From Ryuthela nishihirai (lineage: Eukaryota > Arthropoda > Arachnida > Araneae > Heptathelidae): a stretch of DNA of 64,000 nt. The notes under the pieces were generated by a model. The model saw only the letters and a list, made by a program, of their open reading frames with translations, made no database searches and was not told the origin of the DNA. Below, piece by piece: positions 11,514 to 23,519 of the stretch (within the stretch, counting starts at the first letter, position 1; the number at the start of each line of letters is the position of its first letter). Location of the stretch: assembly GCA_038380435.1 (NCBI GenBank), contig JAWZYU010000011.1, positions 87,148,501 to 87,212,500 on the forward strand, read 5' to 3'. The position numbers were made by a program, and so were the translations under genes.

Positions 11514-14250
11514 GCTGTTTTTTGAGAAACGTTTTGTTAATTAGCATTGTTAAGTTGGGAGCAGGAATTTTCTTAGTTAAATAAACAATTATCAACTGTT
11601 GTGGCGATGTTCATCAATAAAAAGATCGGTGCCAAAATAATTGTTATTCAGTTATTAAACATCCCTACCAAAATATTAGAGAATTTCCATGTTAATGTCG
11701 AAGCTCTATAACATCTTAAATATACATTGAATGGAAAAAAGTGACTGAAGATAAAATTAAGACCAAATCAATAAAATAAATATAATAAAATAGAGATATA
11801 ATAATATATATATATAATAAAATATAATAGAATAAATCAAATAAAATTAAATAAATTCTATTTAAATCTCGTTTTTCAATCTTATTCTTTCAAAATTAAA
11901 AGGTTACAAAACCTGGAATATTTAATATTAAACTATTTTGGTTTATAAAGTCCCTTCACGATTGTCCAATATTGAAATAATCATTACCCAAACTTTTAAA
12001 ATGTATATTTATTTCATTAAATTGTTTGAAACAAAACTTCTTAAGTTTTTCGGAGGTAAATTACTGTTGTGAAATATTCCATCTTCCATTGCTTTTCACA
12101 TACTGAACGAATTGTGCTGAAAATCGAGATTTAAATACATTTGATTATGATTTTAATTTTTCTCCAGTCATATTGTTTTAATTAAAATTCATATTTTAGA
12201 AATTATAGAGTTTCTAATTTACATTCCGATTGGTACAACATGGAAATTCTCTCTTAGTGTATATCAAGTATTGAATCTTTCTTCTCTTTGAGAATGAAAA
12301 GGAAATTTCTCAAAGTCGTAAATTGAAATGTCTACTTTAAAGCAGATAAAATTATGTTATTATCATTAATTCACATTAAGCATCTGGTGAATTTTTTGAA
12401 AAACTATGATATAGAAAACTAATTTAGTTCTGCTCTGACCATAAAGGTAATACATACAACGTAAAAGTTAAATATGAAACTAGAAATGTTGTTTAAATTA
12501 TGTGTTATGAAATTAGGAGTTTCTTTAAGAGGCTTGAGGAGTTTTTCCTTTTCTTTTTCTTTTCCAGGAAATCCAGGCAATGCTGGTTCCTTAGTCTATG
12601 GTGTCATTTCGCCCCTGCTGTACAGGGGTCAGGTTGGAGGACAGGGCCACTGTATCGAGTGGGGGATGTGTTTTCTGTTGTACATGTAAACGTCCTGACT
12701 GAGACAGTGGTCGGGTTGAAGAACCGGGCCATCGTGTCAGCTTAACCGGATAGAGGCTGGGTTGGAGAACCTGGCTACTTTCCGGGGGGCCTTGTCCCTT
12801 GTCGAGAGAAAACCTGAACAAGGTTCTTCTCCTATCTGTTTAGTCTGTGCAGGTGGGATCCTCCCTCAGTTTCTCAATAATGAGGGGAAGGTAAGTTCTT
12901 TGCGGCAGGCTCCCTAACCAATCTTGGCCAGGGTGCTTCCTGGTGCATCACTTTTTAGAGTATTTGGTTTTTTTCATTAGTTTTTTATCGTTTGTGCGTC
13001 TTTTCCTTTCGCTTTTTTCAATAATAAAAGGAGTTTTTTTATGAGTTTTTTCCTTTTCATGTTTTGTTTTTTTTAATAAAAAAAGTTTTTTATATAGTTT
13101 GTTTTTAAATAATAGCCATAGAAAGTATTCTATGGTTATTTTTATTTTTCACTTGCTTACTTTTCGTTTATTTTAACAAAAAATAGTTTTTTATGCAGTT
13201 TGTTTTATTTTACATGATTTTCTCATCTTTTATTGTGTGTCGCACTCCCCAATTCGAGGCGAGTTGCTACTGAAGGGACTCATTCGCCCACCCATCAGTT
13301 GGATGTAAGCGGCGATTCTCTCCGAGGCTGAATTAAAGCCTGATGGATTTTTCCGCGTTTTTTTTGCAGTTTTTTCTACTACTCCACCTTTCCTAAAATA
13401 AAATGGCGAATGGCTTATTCCAAATTTAGCGGAGTAGTGGGGAGAGTGGTTGCCTCTCAAAATCCAACCTCAACGTCCTAGTTCGTGAGAGGTGGGCAAC
13501 GTCATCAGCTGACCAATTGCATTTTGGTGCTATCTCACCAACAGAAGATATGAGATCAACTGATGATGGCTGATGAGGCTCTGGTGTCAAATGATACTTA
13601 ATACTTCTATTAAGACATACTTACATTAGATTAGAGATGAACAAACTCTTTAAGTTTTTCCTTTGCTTTCTGTATAGCCAGTTATGTTTTTTCCCCAGTT
13701 TAATCCAAAACTTGACTAAAAGTTTTAGGAAATTGTATTTATTACAACTTCTTGTTCGCTTCTTCACTTGCTCCACTTTATATCAGTTTACGAACTTAGC
13801 TCACTATCAAACTGAACGAAACATCCTCGCCACCATTTTATATTGGCTAATAATATAAAGTGGCTTTAATAGCAAGACTGGCATCTTTAATTTTGAATTT
13901 TAAAGGTAAACCGAAATTCGAGGGGCATTTTGTACGCTTGTCGATGATATGAGAAATTATTCTTAGCAGAATTTGAACAATGAAAAGTTTTAAAATATGC
14001 CTTTTCGTCTGCGATTAAAAGCAAATCCCAAAAAAAGCTTCAGTTTTAAACATGACCACAAAAGAGACAGTTTAAGCTTATTGTGCAATAATATTTAAAT
14101 TTCAAGAGAAATGTTTCTTGTTAGGAATTTTACAAAAATCCAGCGAGTTTAGCTAATATTGCATGATCAAAATAGCTCAAATATCTGATGTGGCAAATTC
14201 GTAAGGCTTAGTAAGTTATCATGAAACTGAATCATGGACATTAACAATAC
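11514..14250. other. No recognised gene
   Basis: Mostly AT-rich sequence. A more GC-balanced segment at about 12,560-12,960 has several short, unrelated open frames on both strands, with no domain or splice structure I could support. Short T/A-rich hairpins occur near 13,110-13,141. Confidence 0.4.
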
Positions 14251-14251
14251 G

Positions 14252-14560
14252 GGTTGGGTTGTTTTTCCTCTGAGCGACACTTTTTCGCACACAATGGGCT
14301 AAATGGCCAGGTCACAAAGGTCTTGAGGTCTCAGAGTAGATTGGCGGAGGGGCTGTTGGGAGACAGCTGGTAGCCTTCCGTCAAGACCAATCAGCGTGTT
14401 CTTTAACGTGCAAAGGGTATAAGTCTCTGTCACACGGGGCCACGGCTTTATGTCCCATTGGACGGACGGCGGTCTTTCCAAGCTCATCGGTGTCGCTTTT
14501 CTGACCGTAGGCAGAGCGGGGAGTTTTGAGGAGATAAATCTCAAAAGAGTACGCCTCAAG
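14252..14560 (-). repeat. SINE-A copy, head truncated
   Basis: The reverse copy keeps the 3' part (GGTTGTTTTTCCTCTGAGCG) through the core and ends at TTATCTCCTCAAAACTCCC as read on the minus strand. The tRNA head is lost. Confidence 0.8.
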
Positions 14561-15417
14561 AGTGAGTATTTGCCCTACTTCTTCATGCCTACGGAAACAT
14601 TAGCATGAAAGGAACAACATGAGGCTCTCTTTCCAAGAGTGACTTTCACAATGAACTGCAACTCTTTTTCCTACTTCAACTTCCTTCTTTACCCGACTTT
14701 TTTTAGAGGTCCAGAAATGTGAAAATCTAATAGGGAAGATGCAGGGAGAAAGTCCAGGCATTCCCAACCATACCTGTCATTAGTACCTAGGCAGCATGGG
14801 AGCAGACGTTATCATGCAAAAAATAAAAACCTGTTTACTCAATAGTCCGCTGTGCTTCGACTTCATTGCTTGCCTTCAAATGCCCAAAGTTTCTCCCTAT
14901 GATGATTACCAGTTAATAAAGTCACTGCAATTGAGAAACTCGATCAAAAGTGAACCCTAGTAGGCAAATTAAAAAACAGCATACAGCACATTGTTCAACT
15001 TTGGATGATTCCATGCGAGGTTTGTTTGGAATCCACGCAACAGATATCATGCTGCCACTGATTCTTGTATTGATGAAATCCTTCTATGTATATCCGTTTC
15101 CCTTTGTGAAGGCACAAATATCCTTCAGTCCATTACTCAGCTATAGGGATTATCCACTTATACCTTGAACGCATTTAAAAGTGGACTGTTTCTCATTCTC
15201 TGCAATCGAGTATCATTTCAGTACTGACAAGATAAATCTATGAAGATTATCCGCCACATACCTGTACAGAGTAACCCATTAATAGCGTTAATAGCGAATA
15301 ATCTTCCCGTAGATCGATCTGTCGTCGAAAACTACACAAACGACATTCTGAGGCATTTTTGCGTCTAAATAACGAATATCGAATGCCTCAGTAGCATTTC
15401 TTTTATAGTATGCATAC
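14561..15417. other. No recognised gene
   Basis: Unremarkable sequence with short unsupported frames on both strands. Confidence 0.35.
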
Positions 15418-15566
15418 GCGATAAAGGTCTCCGCAAAATTCCCCGCCCTGCCCACGGTCAGTAGGGGACACAGATGAGCTAAGAAAGGCCGCCGTCCGTC
15501 GGATGTGACGTTAGCTGTGGTCTCGTGTGCGGAATAGAGCCATACCCTGTGCACGTTAAAGAACAC
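15418..15566 (+). repeat. SINE-A core fragment
   Basis: Only the core is kept, from CTCCGCAAAATTCCCCGCCC to GTGCACGTTAAAGAACAC. It then stops abruptly where the LINE sequence begins, so the LINE may have inserted into the SINE. Confidence 0.75.
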
Positions 15567-17580
15567 TAACCAACTTACAACCCTTTCCTCTGAACACAGC
15601 CTCTGGAAAACATACAAAAACATCAACACACAGAAAACTCAAACCATACCTATGGCAGAAATCGCAATCCAGAATAACATTACTTTAAAAGACACCTCTA
15701 ATCTCTTTGCATCTAACCTCAAAATTACACGTAAACTAAATCTTAACAAACAGGAAACCTCCTTCACTAACAAAATCAACAACCTTTTAAACAACATTAA
15801 ACCTGCCTCTTATATTCTTGACAAACCCTTTTCAATCCAGGAACTTAACCATGCTATTAATAAACTGAATCTAAACTCTGCTCCAGGTGACGACAGAATT
15901 CCTAATAAACTATTTAAAAATCTACCAACCTCCTGGAGAGACAAACTATTACTAATTTTCAACAAAATCTGTTCTGAACACCAACTACCCCCCACATGGA
16001 CACACATTTTAATCATTTTCCTCCTAAAACCTGGAAAGCCACCATTAATCTTAACTCTTACAGACCCATTTCCCTACTTTCCAATACACTCAAACTGTTT
16101 GAACACCTCATTCTCAAAAGATTAAATTGGTTCCTTGAAACTGGAAATTTCTTCACTGACAACTTTCTTGAGTTCAGGAAAAATAGATCATCACTTGATT
16201 GTATAGCACACTTAATATCTGACATACACAGAGCCAACAAGAAAAAAAAATCTCTTGGCTATATCCATTGATCTTACACAGGTATTTGATTCTGTCTGGA
16301 TCCCTGGCCTTCTACATAAACTACACAATGCTAATCTCAGTGGTAATATCTTACATTTCTTACGCACATACTTCTCCTCCAGGACATTCCAGGTCAAACT
16401 TGATAACCACACATCTAACACTTATAATTTCGCACAAGGATTATCACAAGGATCTATACTCTCCCCTACATTATTTAATTTTTACATACATGACATTAAA
16501 AATTTTTTTTACAAGGACATTAGTTACACATGCTATGCAGATGACATTTCTGGACAACTGCCAAAACCATTCCCATTTTACATGAAAAAATTCAAAAACA
16601 ATTAAATAGACTTACTACATACTGCAAAAAATGGCACCTAGACATAAATCCAAACAAAACCACTTGTATCCCCTTCTACAATTTCAAACACACTACCCCT
16701 ATTTTAATTTTAAAATTAATAATCCCACCATACCACAATCCGCCACCTGCAAACTGCTTGGCATGCACCTAGATTCAAAATTAAATTGGAATCATCACCT
16801 ACAATACCTACACACAAAAAGCCTAAAATTACTAAACACATTCAAATTTTTCGCCTCCAGAAACAATGGCACCCCACCATACCACATGATCACACTTTAT
16901 AAAAATCTCATCAATAGAGCAAAATTAGAATATGGCCTTGAACTCTTATCTAACTTACCTGAATCCAAATTAAAAAAAAAATAAACATCATACAAAACAA
17001 ATGTATAAAAATTGCACTAGGTCTCCCTATCTTCACACCCACCATTTCTATTATTGCTGAAACATCTATCCCTCCCTTCCATATCAGACAAAAAATATTA
17101 TTACTCAAATATTACCTCAGATTACATTACAAACTACCTACACACCCTTTCTACCTACATTTCCTAAGTAGCCCTTATTTCAAAATACTTATGACACATC
17201 CTGATCTTTTTAAACTCTTTAAATATCATATTAATCATTCTACGAGAGGGGACATCCCATCCATAATTGCTGATTGGAGCTTCCAAAGCCCCAACACTTT
17301 CACCAACATACCCTCTCTACTCTCCAAACATGACCTTCCACATGATGCCATCAAAAAACTTACAGAGTCCTACCTACATGAGCAATTCTCCAAGTACACA
17401 AAAATTTATACTGATGGCTCTGTTTTACCTGACTCAGGATCTGCAGGGGCCGCCATCCACATACCTCAATATAACACATTCCTTTCTTTTAAACTACCCC
17501 TCCCCCCCCACACACACATACACACACCCATATTACATGCTGAAATTTTTGCCATCATTTTTCAAAGGCATATATTTTGA
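15567..17580 (+). pseudogene. I/Jockey-type LINE ORF2, degenerate
   Basis: This non-LTR retrotransposon copies its RNA by target-primed reverse transcription. Reading across frames one sees the finger motif SAPGDDRIPNKLFKNLP (about 15,880), the palm A motif IDLTQVFDSVW (about 16,266; the usual AFD is VFD), FNFYIHDIK, and the catalytic YADD (about 16,535). A C-terminal RNase H start follows, with IYTDGSV (about 17,407) and HAEIFAI (about 17,540). An RNase H domain points to the I-like side of the I/Jockey group. Frames shift near 16,010, 16,255 and 16,600, and a stop sits at about 16,983, so it is dead. The endonuclease is missing (5' truncation). Codon use is strikingly C- and A-rich and G-poor on this strand, unlike the RTE copies. 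Confidence 0.75.
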
Positions 17581-18770
17581 TTATTATCGCACAAAAAATA
17601 TGGTTATTTATCAACATTTTAATTTTAGGAAAAAAAATCCCCCCCCCCCCCCCACCTCTGGTGCGGCATCTAATAGCTTCGTCTCAGGTGGCAAATTACC
17701 ACGCGACGGCCTTGTATCTTAGTGAGCTATGTCCACTTGCAATATGGCAACAACAGGAAGTATGACGAAATGGGAATCTGTTGTTCATTTTCGAGGGAGA
17801 ATAGCAAACGATTTCATTTTATGTTCTCTATAGTCTCGTTTGCCATTTATGGTTTGATCAGAGCCACTCATGCATTTCCAGGAAGGTTTTTTTTTTTTTG
17901 GGGGGGGGGGGGGGTGTTGTTCTAAAATTTGATATTGGTTTCCACTTTTGCTATCAAGCTGTATTTCGAATTTTAGAATCTGTCAATATTTTATTTTAAA
18001 CGTTTGGATTCAAAACTGAGATTTTTGTTGTCTATTTGTTACACGTTTTTGTGATGTTTTTGTTGAGATTTCAACTCCAATGGATTCGAATGCAGAACTG
18101 TGTCACATCCCACGAGACTTTCATGCTTTATCGAGTAGATCTGTTCGCTCTGTTTAACCCACAATGTCTTAAAGCTATAAAGAACTCGAAGCACGTTCAC
18201 CAATAAGGTTATTTCTTCGAAATTGCTCTTTTCAAGTATTTCGATTAAGAATCTCAGAAGAATCTTAGCAGGAAAGTGGTCGTAGCCATCGACTTCTACC
18301 GTCCCATGAATGCAACGCATTTCGCATTGCCATCTCATCCGTGTAATGCAGGAATACTCAAATGGCGCCGGTGGATTACATTCGACGTTTCAAGCGAAAT
18401 TTTGTGCTCCAACGGCAAATGCGTGAAATATACCAAAATAAAACAGGTATTTGTTTTAGCAAAGGGAATAAGAAAAACGAAGGGCTGAAGCCTATGAAAC
18501 AGACTCAGCGAATGTAATAGTGCAGTTATTGTTGGTCTTAACCTCTGGCCATTGGTTTGATGTGTGCGTCCATTTATTTCTGACGTACACGATATTAAAT
18601 TAAACCAACTTCGAAATATTTCTGAGTAACAATGCTGACATGTGACTAATACTACTTTCGCATTATTGAAGCGTAATTAAGTGATTCTGTCTATGAGGTG
18701 GCGTTTTCAGAATCGATCAGCCCAAGTTAATGCTTCTCCCTTTTGAAACCCCCTCCTCCCTCCTCCCTCC
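17581..18770. other. No recognised gene; C, T and G homopolymers
   Basis: The stretch holds a C14-type run at about 17,640 and adjoining T and G runs at 17,887-17,915. A 99-codon minus-strand frame (18,039-18,338) has no recognisable domain and is not called as a gene. Confidence 0.35.
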
Positions 18771-18771
18771 T

Positions 18772-18925
18772 GAGCACGTTAAACATGACCCTGGATGACC
18801 TCGATGGCAGCCTAGCAGTTGCCCAGTGGGTGCCCCTCCCCAACTTTCTCTGAGCCCTGCAGTACTTGTGACATGCCAATTTAGTCCAGATTGTACACGA
18901 CAGTACCGCTTAGGGGTCACTTCCC
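18772..18925 (+). repeat. SINE-A 3' fragment
   Basis: GAGCACGTTAAACATGACCC starts a diverged 3' half that runs through CAGTGGGTGCCCCTCCCC to ACCGCTTAGGGGTCAC, followed by a C run. Confidence 0.65.
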
Positions 18926-19087
18926 CCCCCCCCCCCAAAATAGTCTCGCAAAATATTAGCAATCTTTTTAGGATTTTTAGTTTAAGAAATAAATAATATT
19001 GTAATAGTATCCAGAAAATGGCAACCTTATTCCTTATGTACAGGGCTCGACATTGAAATTGGTGCACCCAGAAACATTGGATTGTAT

Positions 19088-19442
19088 TTTAACCCTGAGC
19101 GGCACTTTTTTGGTCCAGGTCACAAGGACCCCCGAAAACTCGGAGAAGGTTGGAAGGACCAACTAACAACTGTTGGGAGACAGATGGTAGTATCCTGTCA
19201 AGTCCATCCAGTGTGATCTTTAGCATGCACAAGGTATGGCTCTCCCACACAGGGGCATGGCCTTAACGTCTCATCCGACAGACGACAACCTTTCCTTAGC
19301 CCATCGGTGTCCCCTACTTACTGAGGGGGGAAAGGGAGTTTTGCACAGATCAATATCAGTGCTGGCCCAGGAGGGACTCGAATCTGGGAACAGCAGGTTA
19401 TGATCCTGGTGCGTTACCGATTGAGTCCCCCCTGCCCCCCCA
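19088..19442 (-). repeat. SINE-A copy, near full length, diverged
   Basis: The reverse copy runs from CCCTGAGCGGCACTTTTTTG at the left to the tRNA-like head at the right (GACTCAATCGGTAACGCACC on the minus strand). It is more diverged than the other copies. Confidence 0.78.
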
Positions 19443-19583
19443 CACACAGAAGGAGTCGAAGAAATCTTAAAACTCTTGACAAACACAAATGATCAGATGG
19501 GTAGGTCGTGATTTTATGTAGAATTAAACGAATGGCATACCTACTCATTGAAAAGTATTAAACGAATGGCATACAATAAAATG

Positions 19584-19967
19584 TACAGTCGCTCAAAAAA
19601 GTATCCGAACACTATGGTTGATTGCAGAATTCAGAAAAAATATCTGGCAACGATTTTTTTTAGAAATTAGTGATCTGGCAACCTTCGTGTCACGTGATTA
19701 CAGAATTCAGAAAAAATATCTGGAGCGTGTACAGCAACTGTACACGCTCCAATTACCGTTCACAGCAAACTGGAGCGCTTAGGTTGCTGTGAACGCTCCA
19801 GTTTGCTGTGAACGGTAACTGCACACACTCAATATTTCCGTGAGTGAGCCCACACGATCTAGTATCAAAATAATATGACCACCTACAGTCGCTCAAAAAA
19901 GTATCCGAACCCTATGGTTGATTACAGAATCAACCATAGTGTTTGGATACTTTTTTGAGCGACTGTA
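19584..19967. mobile_element. Mariner-type MITE with nested palindromes
   Basis: TA dinucleotides flank termini CAGTCGCTCAAAAAAGTATC (left, from 19,586) and the inverted form ending at 19,965, as in Tc1/mariner elements. The left-type terminus recurs at 19,886, so 19,884-19,967 is by itself a hairpin MITE of about 80 bp with TA ends. Inside the larger unit are two further hairpins. One pairs GGAGCGTGTACAG with CTGTACACGCTCC (19,725-19,753). The other has 25-bp arms starting TTACCGTTCACAGCAAACTG (from about 19,755). No transposase is present. A direct duplication of ATTAAACGAATGGCATA lies just upstream. Confidence 0.75.
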
Positions 19968-19999
19968 CGTTCTTTAGTAATGTCGTGAACCACTGAGAT

Positions 20000-20720
20000 T
20001 TAGTAAGTAGAGATTCCTGATGGTGTCCTGAAGAATGTCGCATCATGTCACATGCACATGGTCCCACAGCGCAGCTCTATTTTAGGCTTTCAGGTGATGT
20101 CCAATCATCCGCAAACTCTCGATGAGTGACAAGTGTGGGTGGATGGCCACGAAGTAGTCTGAGTGCTTTTGTAGATACACCCTGGAGATGACGGAAGCAT
20201 GTGGGCAAATGTTACCTTTTGGCAAGATGGCATTAAGGATACCTGCTATAAATGGTATTGCGAATGTCTATAGGATGTTGCCAATGTAATGCAGAGCTTT
20301 CATAATACTGATTAACGTACCAGAGAACGCCTTAGCCCAACACATTCAATGCTAATCGTGGATTGCGGTCAGAAGCACTCTATGCAATTTGACGTTGGGT
20401 TTGCGGCTCTGTGTCTGCCTGACAAAATCTTTGTTATGATGACAAGATCCAAAGCATCAATTAGAGTTATCCAAATGCTAAATGCCGTTAATTCTGTCAA
20501 TGGCGCCCTCGAGTCCAGATTCATTAGTGTTGTGTGTCTGAAAGTGATTGATTCTGTGTGGTAACTGTGAGTACTTTCACGAGACCATTGGCGTCAACAA
20601 CATCCAATTATCCTTGCATTGCTGACCATCCTGCATCACACTACCCTATAATCTGAGCATCCTGAAACGGTTGGTGAAAGGATGGCTGCGACATCTTCTA
20701 TAAATTGCTTCTCAATATCT
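20000..20720 (-). pseudogene. Probable decayed Tc1-like transposase remnant
   Basis: On the minus strand a discontinuous translation resembles the end of a Tc1-type transposase: an SRVYLQKH-like segment, then a PHLSLIESL stretch in the position of the SPDLNPIEHLW motif, then a DILQDTI tail. Many stops and shifts are present, and terminal repeats were not found. Confidence 0.3.
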
Positions 20721-21394
20721 GACATCAACCCTCTTTTGTAGCTTATTGCAGACAACTACAACGCCTCAAGAATTTTATCTTCGGCACTCAGCGTTTGTCC
20801 CACGTGTTCACTTCAACCCACGTGTTTAACCTGGAATTATGATCATTTGCATATGCCACTAGCCTGCACTCACAGGATGAGTTGGGTGCAAATCCGACCG
20901 TTCCTGCTGGGTGGCGAATCTCACTATCAAAAACTGTATATGACATAAAAATATGGTGTGTTATTATTATAAATGAACAAAACAGATTTATACACGAAAA
21001 CATTGTGTACAGTCATACCCCAGTTAAAGTTGACCCCAATAACGTCGCTAAAACATTATAACATACCCCACTGTATGTCGTCCTCCCACAACACAATTCA
21101 GATCTCATCAGTCAGCAAATTGGTTCCTTGCAAGTTGTAACTTGTCCAATGGCGTGAATGCTTACTATGTGTGTGTGCATAAACATTAGTGCTTTTGACT
21201 AATTTCGCAGCATTAACACTACTTTCTGTTGGTGCATTAACATTGGTTATCCACATCTGTATACTTAGCTAATGTCCGTGTGTCACACACTTCGGCTGTA
21301 TTGCAATTTTTTTCATAGACAACAAAGAGTATGAAATGATCAGTCCAAGAAGCCCATCTAAATTTCCCAAACGGGCGCTTAAAAATTACCCTTA
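20721..21394. other. No recognised gene
   Basis: Nothing coding or structurally notable was found between the Tc1-like remnant and the satellite. Confidence 0.35.
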
Positions 21395-21755
21395 TTCGTA
21401 ATGATTCATCACATTATTGTGAATTCATCACATTATTGTGATTTTCCATTATTGTGAATTCATCACATTAATGTGATTTCCAATTATTGCAAATTCATCA
21501 CAGTTTTGTGATTTCCCATTATTGTGAATTCATCACATTATTGTGATTTCCCATTATTTTGAATTCATCACACTATTGTGATCTCCCATTATTTTAAATT
21601 TATCACATTAATGTGATTTCCCATTATAGTGAATTCATCACATTATTGTGAATTCATCACATTGTTGCGATTTCCCATTATTGTGAATTCATCACATTGT
21701 TGTGAATTCATAACATTACTGTGAATTCATCATATTATTGTGAATTCATCACATT
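21395..21755. repeat. Satellite array with palindromic 36-bp unit
   Basis: About ten copies of GAATTCATCACATTATTGTG followed by ATTTCCCATTATTGT are arranged in tandem, with some shortened units lacking the ATTTCCC part. Each unit contains TCACATTATTGTGA, an imperfect dyad, so the array carries regularly spaced small hairpins. Confidence 0.85.
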
Positions 21756-22354
21756 AATTCAATGCCAATCCACATAAGCAAAAGTTTAAATTGTTGAAGA
21801 TATTATTTATTTTCATATTTTAAATGCTTTGTTTCGTTATGTTTCAAATGTTCTATATATTTTTTAATGTTTGCATTCAATTTGTATTTGCAAAAATAAA
21901 GATTATGCTCTATACCAAATAGTACCAAGTCTTTCTGAAGTTCTATTTTGAGCTTTTATGATCGCAATTTTGGCCTTTCAAAAACAGTGGCATGCGAAGC
22001 CAAGGAATGGAGGATGCTGAGGATGCTTAGAGACGTTTTGCATCCAGAGGTGCCACCCAGCCTGTTTGCCGCCGGTTTCTGGAAGCTGCGCTGCTCATGA
22101 AATGTTGCCGCGCACTAAACAAAATTCTCCGCGCATCATTCTGACAAAAATAAATAAACATTAAAACATCTTCCAAATTTCTCAAAAAGATTTATGACAC
22201 TTCAGAAAAAATAAACGAATTGTTTCCAAGAATTTTAATTATGAGTATCTTGACCCTGGACCATAATAATTGGTACTTACATCACCACGTGGCTTCCGTG
22301 TTTGAAAAAGAAGAAAAATAGTGCCATAGACTATGGACTAGGTGGAGTGATACA
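21756..22354. other. No recognised gene
   Basis: AT-rich, with several AATAAA-like strings. A short, more GC-rich segment at about 21,990-22,140 has no supported coding frame. Confidence 0.35.
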
Positions 22355-22362
22355 CCATAGAG

Positions 22363-22968
22363 CAGGCATGTCAAACACGCGGCCCGACGGGAACTGTTCT
22401 GCGGCCAGCCAAGGTTGATAACCAATACGTTTATTTAACTTTTGACAACACTGGATTCTTTAATTAAAATTATAAGTACGTACACGGTACATGAATTAAA
22501 TAAACGTATTTCAGAAAACATTTCCATTTATATATAAGGGAAACTATTGCGCATAAATGTATCTGGGAAAGCCTGAATAAGGACCTCCCAATTTTGTGTA
22601 ACGTGTAAGCAAGCAAGCAAGCAAGCATAAATGTATATGTCGGAGCCCGATCGTAGAATTGCTCATATCATGAAATGCCCGATCATTTCATGAAATAGTG
22701 GCATTTCATGATATGAGCAATTCTACGATCGGGCTCCGACATGTATACACATGTCTCGAGGTCATTCAAATGTACATTGCGCATGGCAATGAGTCACGAA
22801 ATGCCAGTAGAGTCGGAAGCTATTCGTTAGCAATCAGTGAACGAATACTGCGTTCCAGTCTAGTTTGCACATAACAATTTTCATCTGTTTTTTTTTTGTT
22901 TTGCGGCCCGCGATTTAATATATAATACTTAATATGGCCCTCGGTGGTTAACGAGTTTGACATGCCTG
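22363..22968. mobile_element. Non-autonomous hAT element with perfect 8-bp TSD
   Basis: Termini CAGGCATGTCAAAC and GTTTGACATGCCTG are inverted repeats, and the subterminal GCGGCCCG/GCGGCCCGCG is typical of hAT elements. The 8-bp duplication CCATAGAG lies directly outside both ends (22,355-22,362 and 22,969-22,976). No transposase frame is present. The element contains a (GCAA)n run and a long palindrome at 22,637-22,742. Confidence 0.9.
22637..22742. repeat. Perfect 43-bp inverted repeat, 20-bp spacer
   Basis: Arms 22,637-22,679 and 22,700-22,742 are exact reverse complements (beginning ATGTCGGAGCCCGATCGTAG). The spacer itself contains the palindrome ATTTCATGAAAT. A perfect repeat of this length suggests recent origin or ongoing homogenisation. 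Confidence 0.92.
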
Positions 22969-22976
22969 CCATAGAG

Positions 22977-23517
22977 GAAAGTTTAGCGTCTTGTCAAAAA
23001 TGTATATGGTTTGATAATTTTATTTTATTAAAATTTGGAGGTTGCTTTAATCACTTATGTATTTTACGTTTTTCATATGTATCCTACAGTTGCATGAAAA
23101 ATAAAATGTATTTCTCTTATCTTTAGTTATATTTATTTATTTCCAGAATCACTGCCACTAATTGCAAGTTTATCCAGATAGGGGTTAGTTTTTAATATTT
23201 TTAGATAGACTGCATTATGTGTGATGCTTTAATTGAGATACAACTTTTGTAGTTAAAGTTAGTTACAATGTATTGATACTTACTCATCGTGCAATCTTAA
23301 ACGTAATATTTTCAAACGTTTTTCCCAGGGGGGGGGGGGATTCACCTCCTTAGAATGTGGTACCAGTGTCTAACAAACTGAATTGCCGATTCGTTCTAGA
23401 ATTGCCAACCTAGTTCTAGAATTGCTGTTCTAGAATTGTTAATAGATTGGGGTGACACTACTGTTTACACGTGATGTCACAGCTCGGAAAAAAGGGTTGC
23501 CAACCCGGTGGTGATAC
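22977..23517. other. No recognised gene
   Basis: AT-rich sequence with a G run near 23,330. GTTCTAGAATTGC-type strings recur three times at 23,393-23,440. Confidence 0.35.
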
Positions 23518-23519
23518 TA

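Noticed and set aside
17637..17652. C/G homopolymers as assembly gaps
   Set aside because: Many similar runs occur throughout, inside and between repeats; they look like real homopolymers, though exact lengths may be unreliable.
18039..18338. 99-codon minus-strand frame as a host gene
   Set aside because: No recognisable domain, no splice structure, and stops on both sides in a repeat-rich region.
21395..21755. CRISPR-like array
   Set aside because: Units are contiguous and degenerate with no unique spacers; it is a satellite in a eukaryotic genome.
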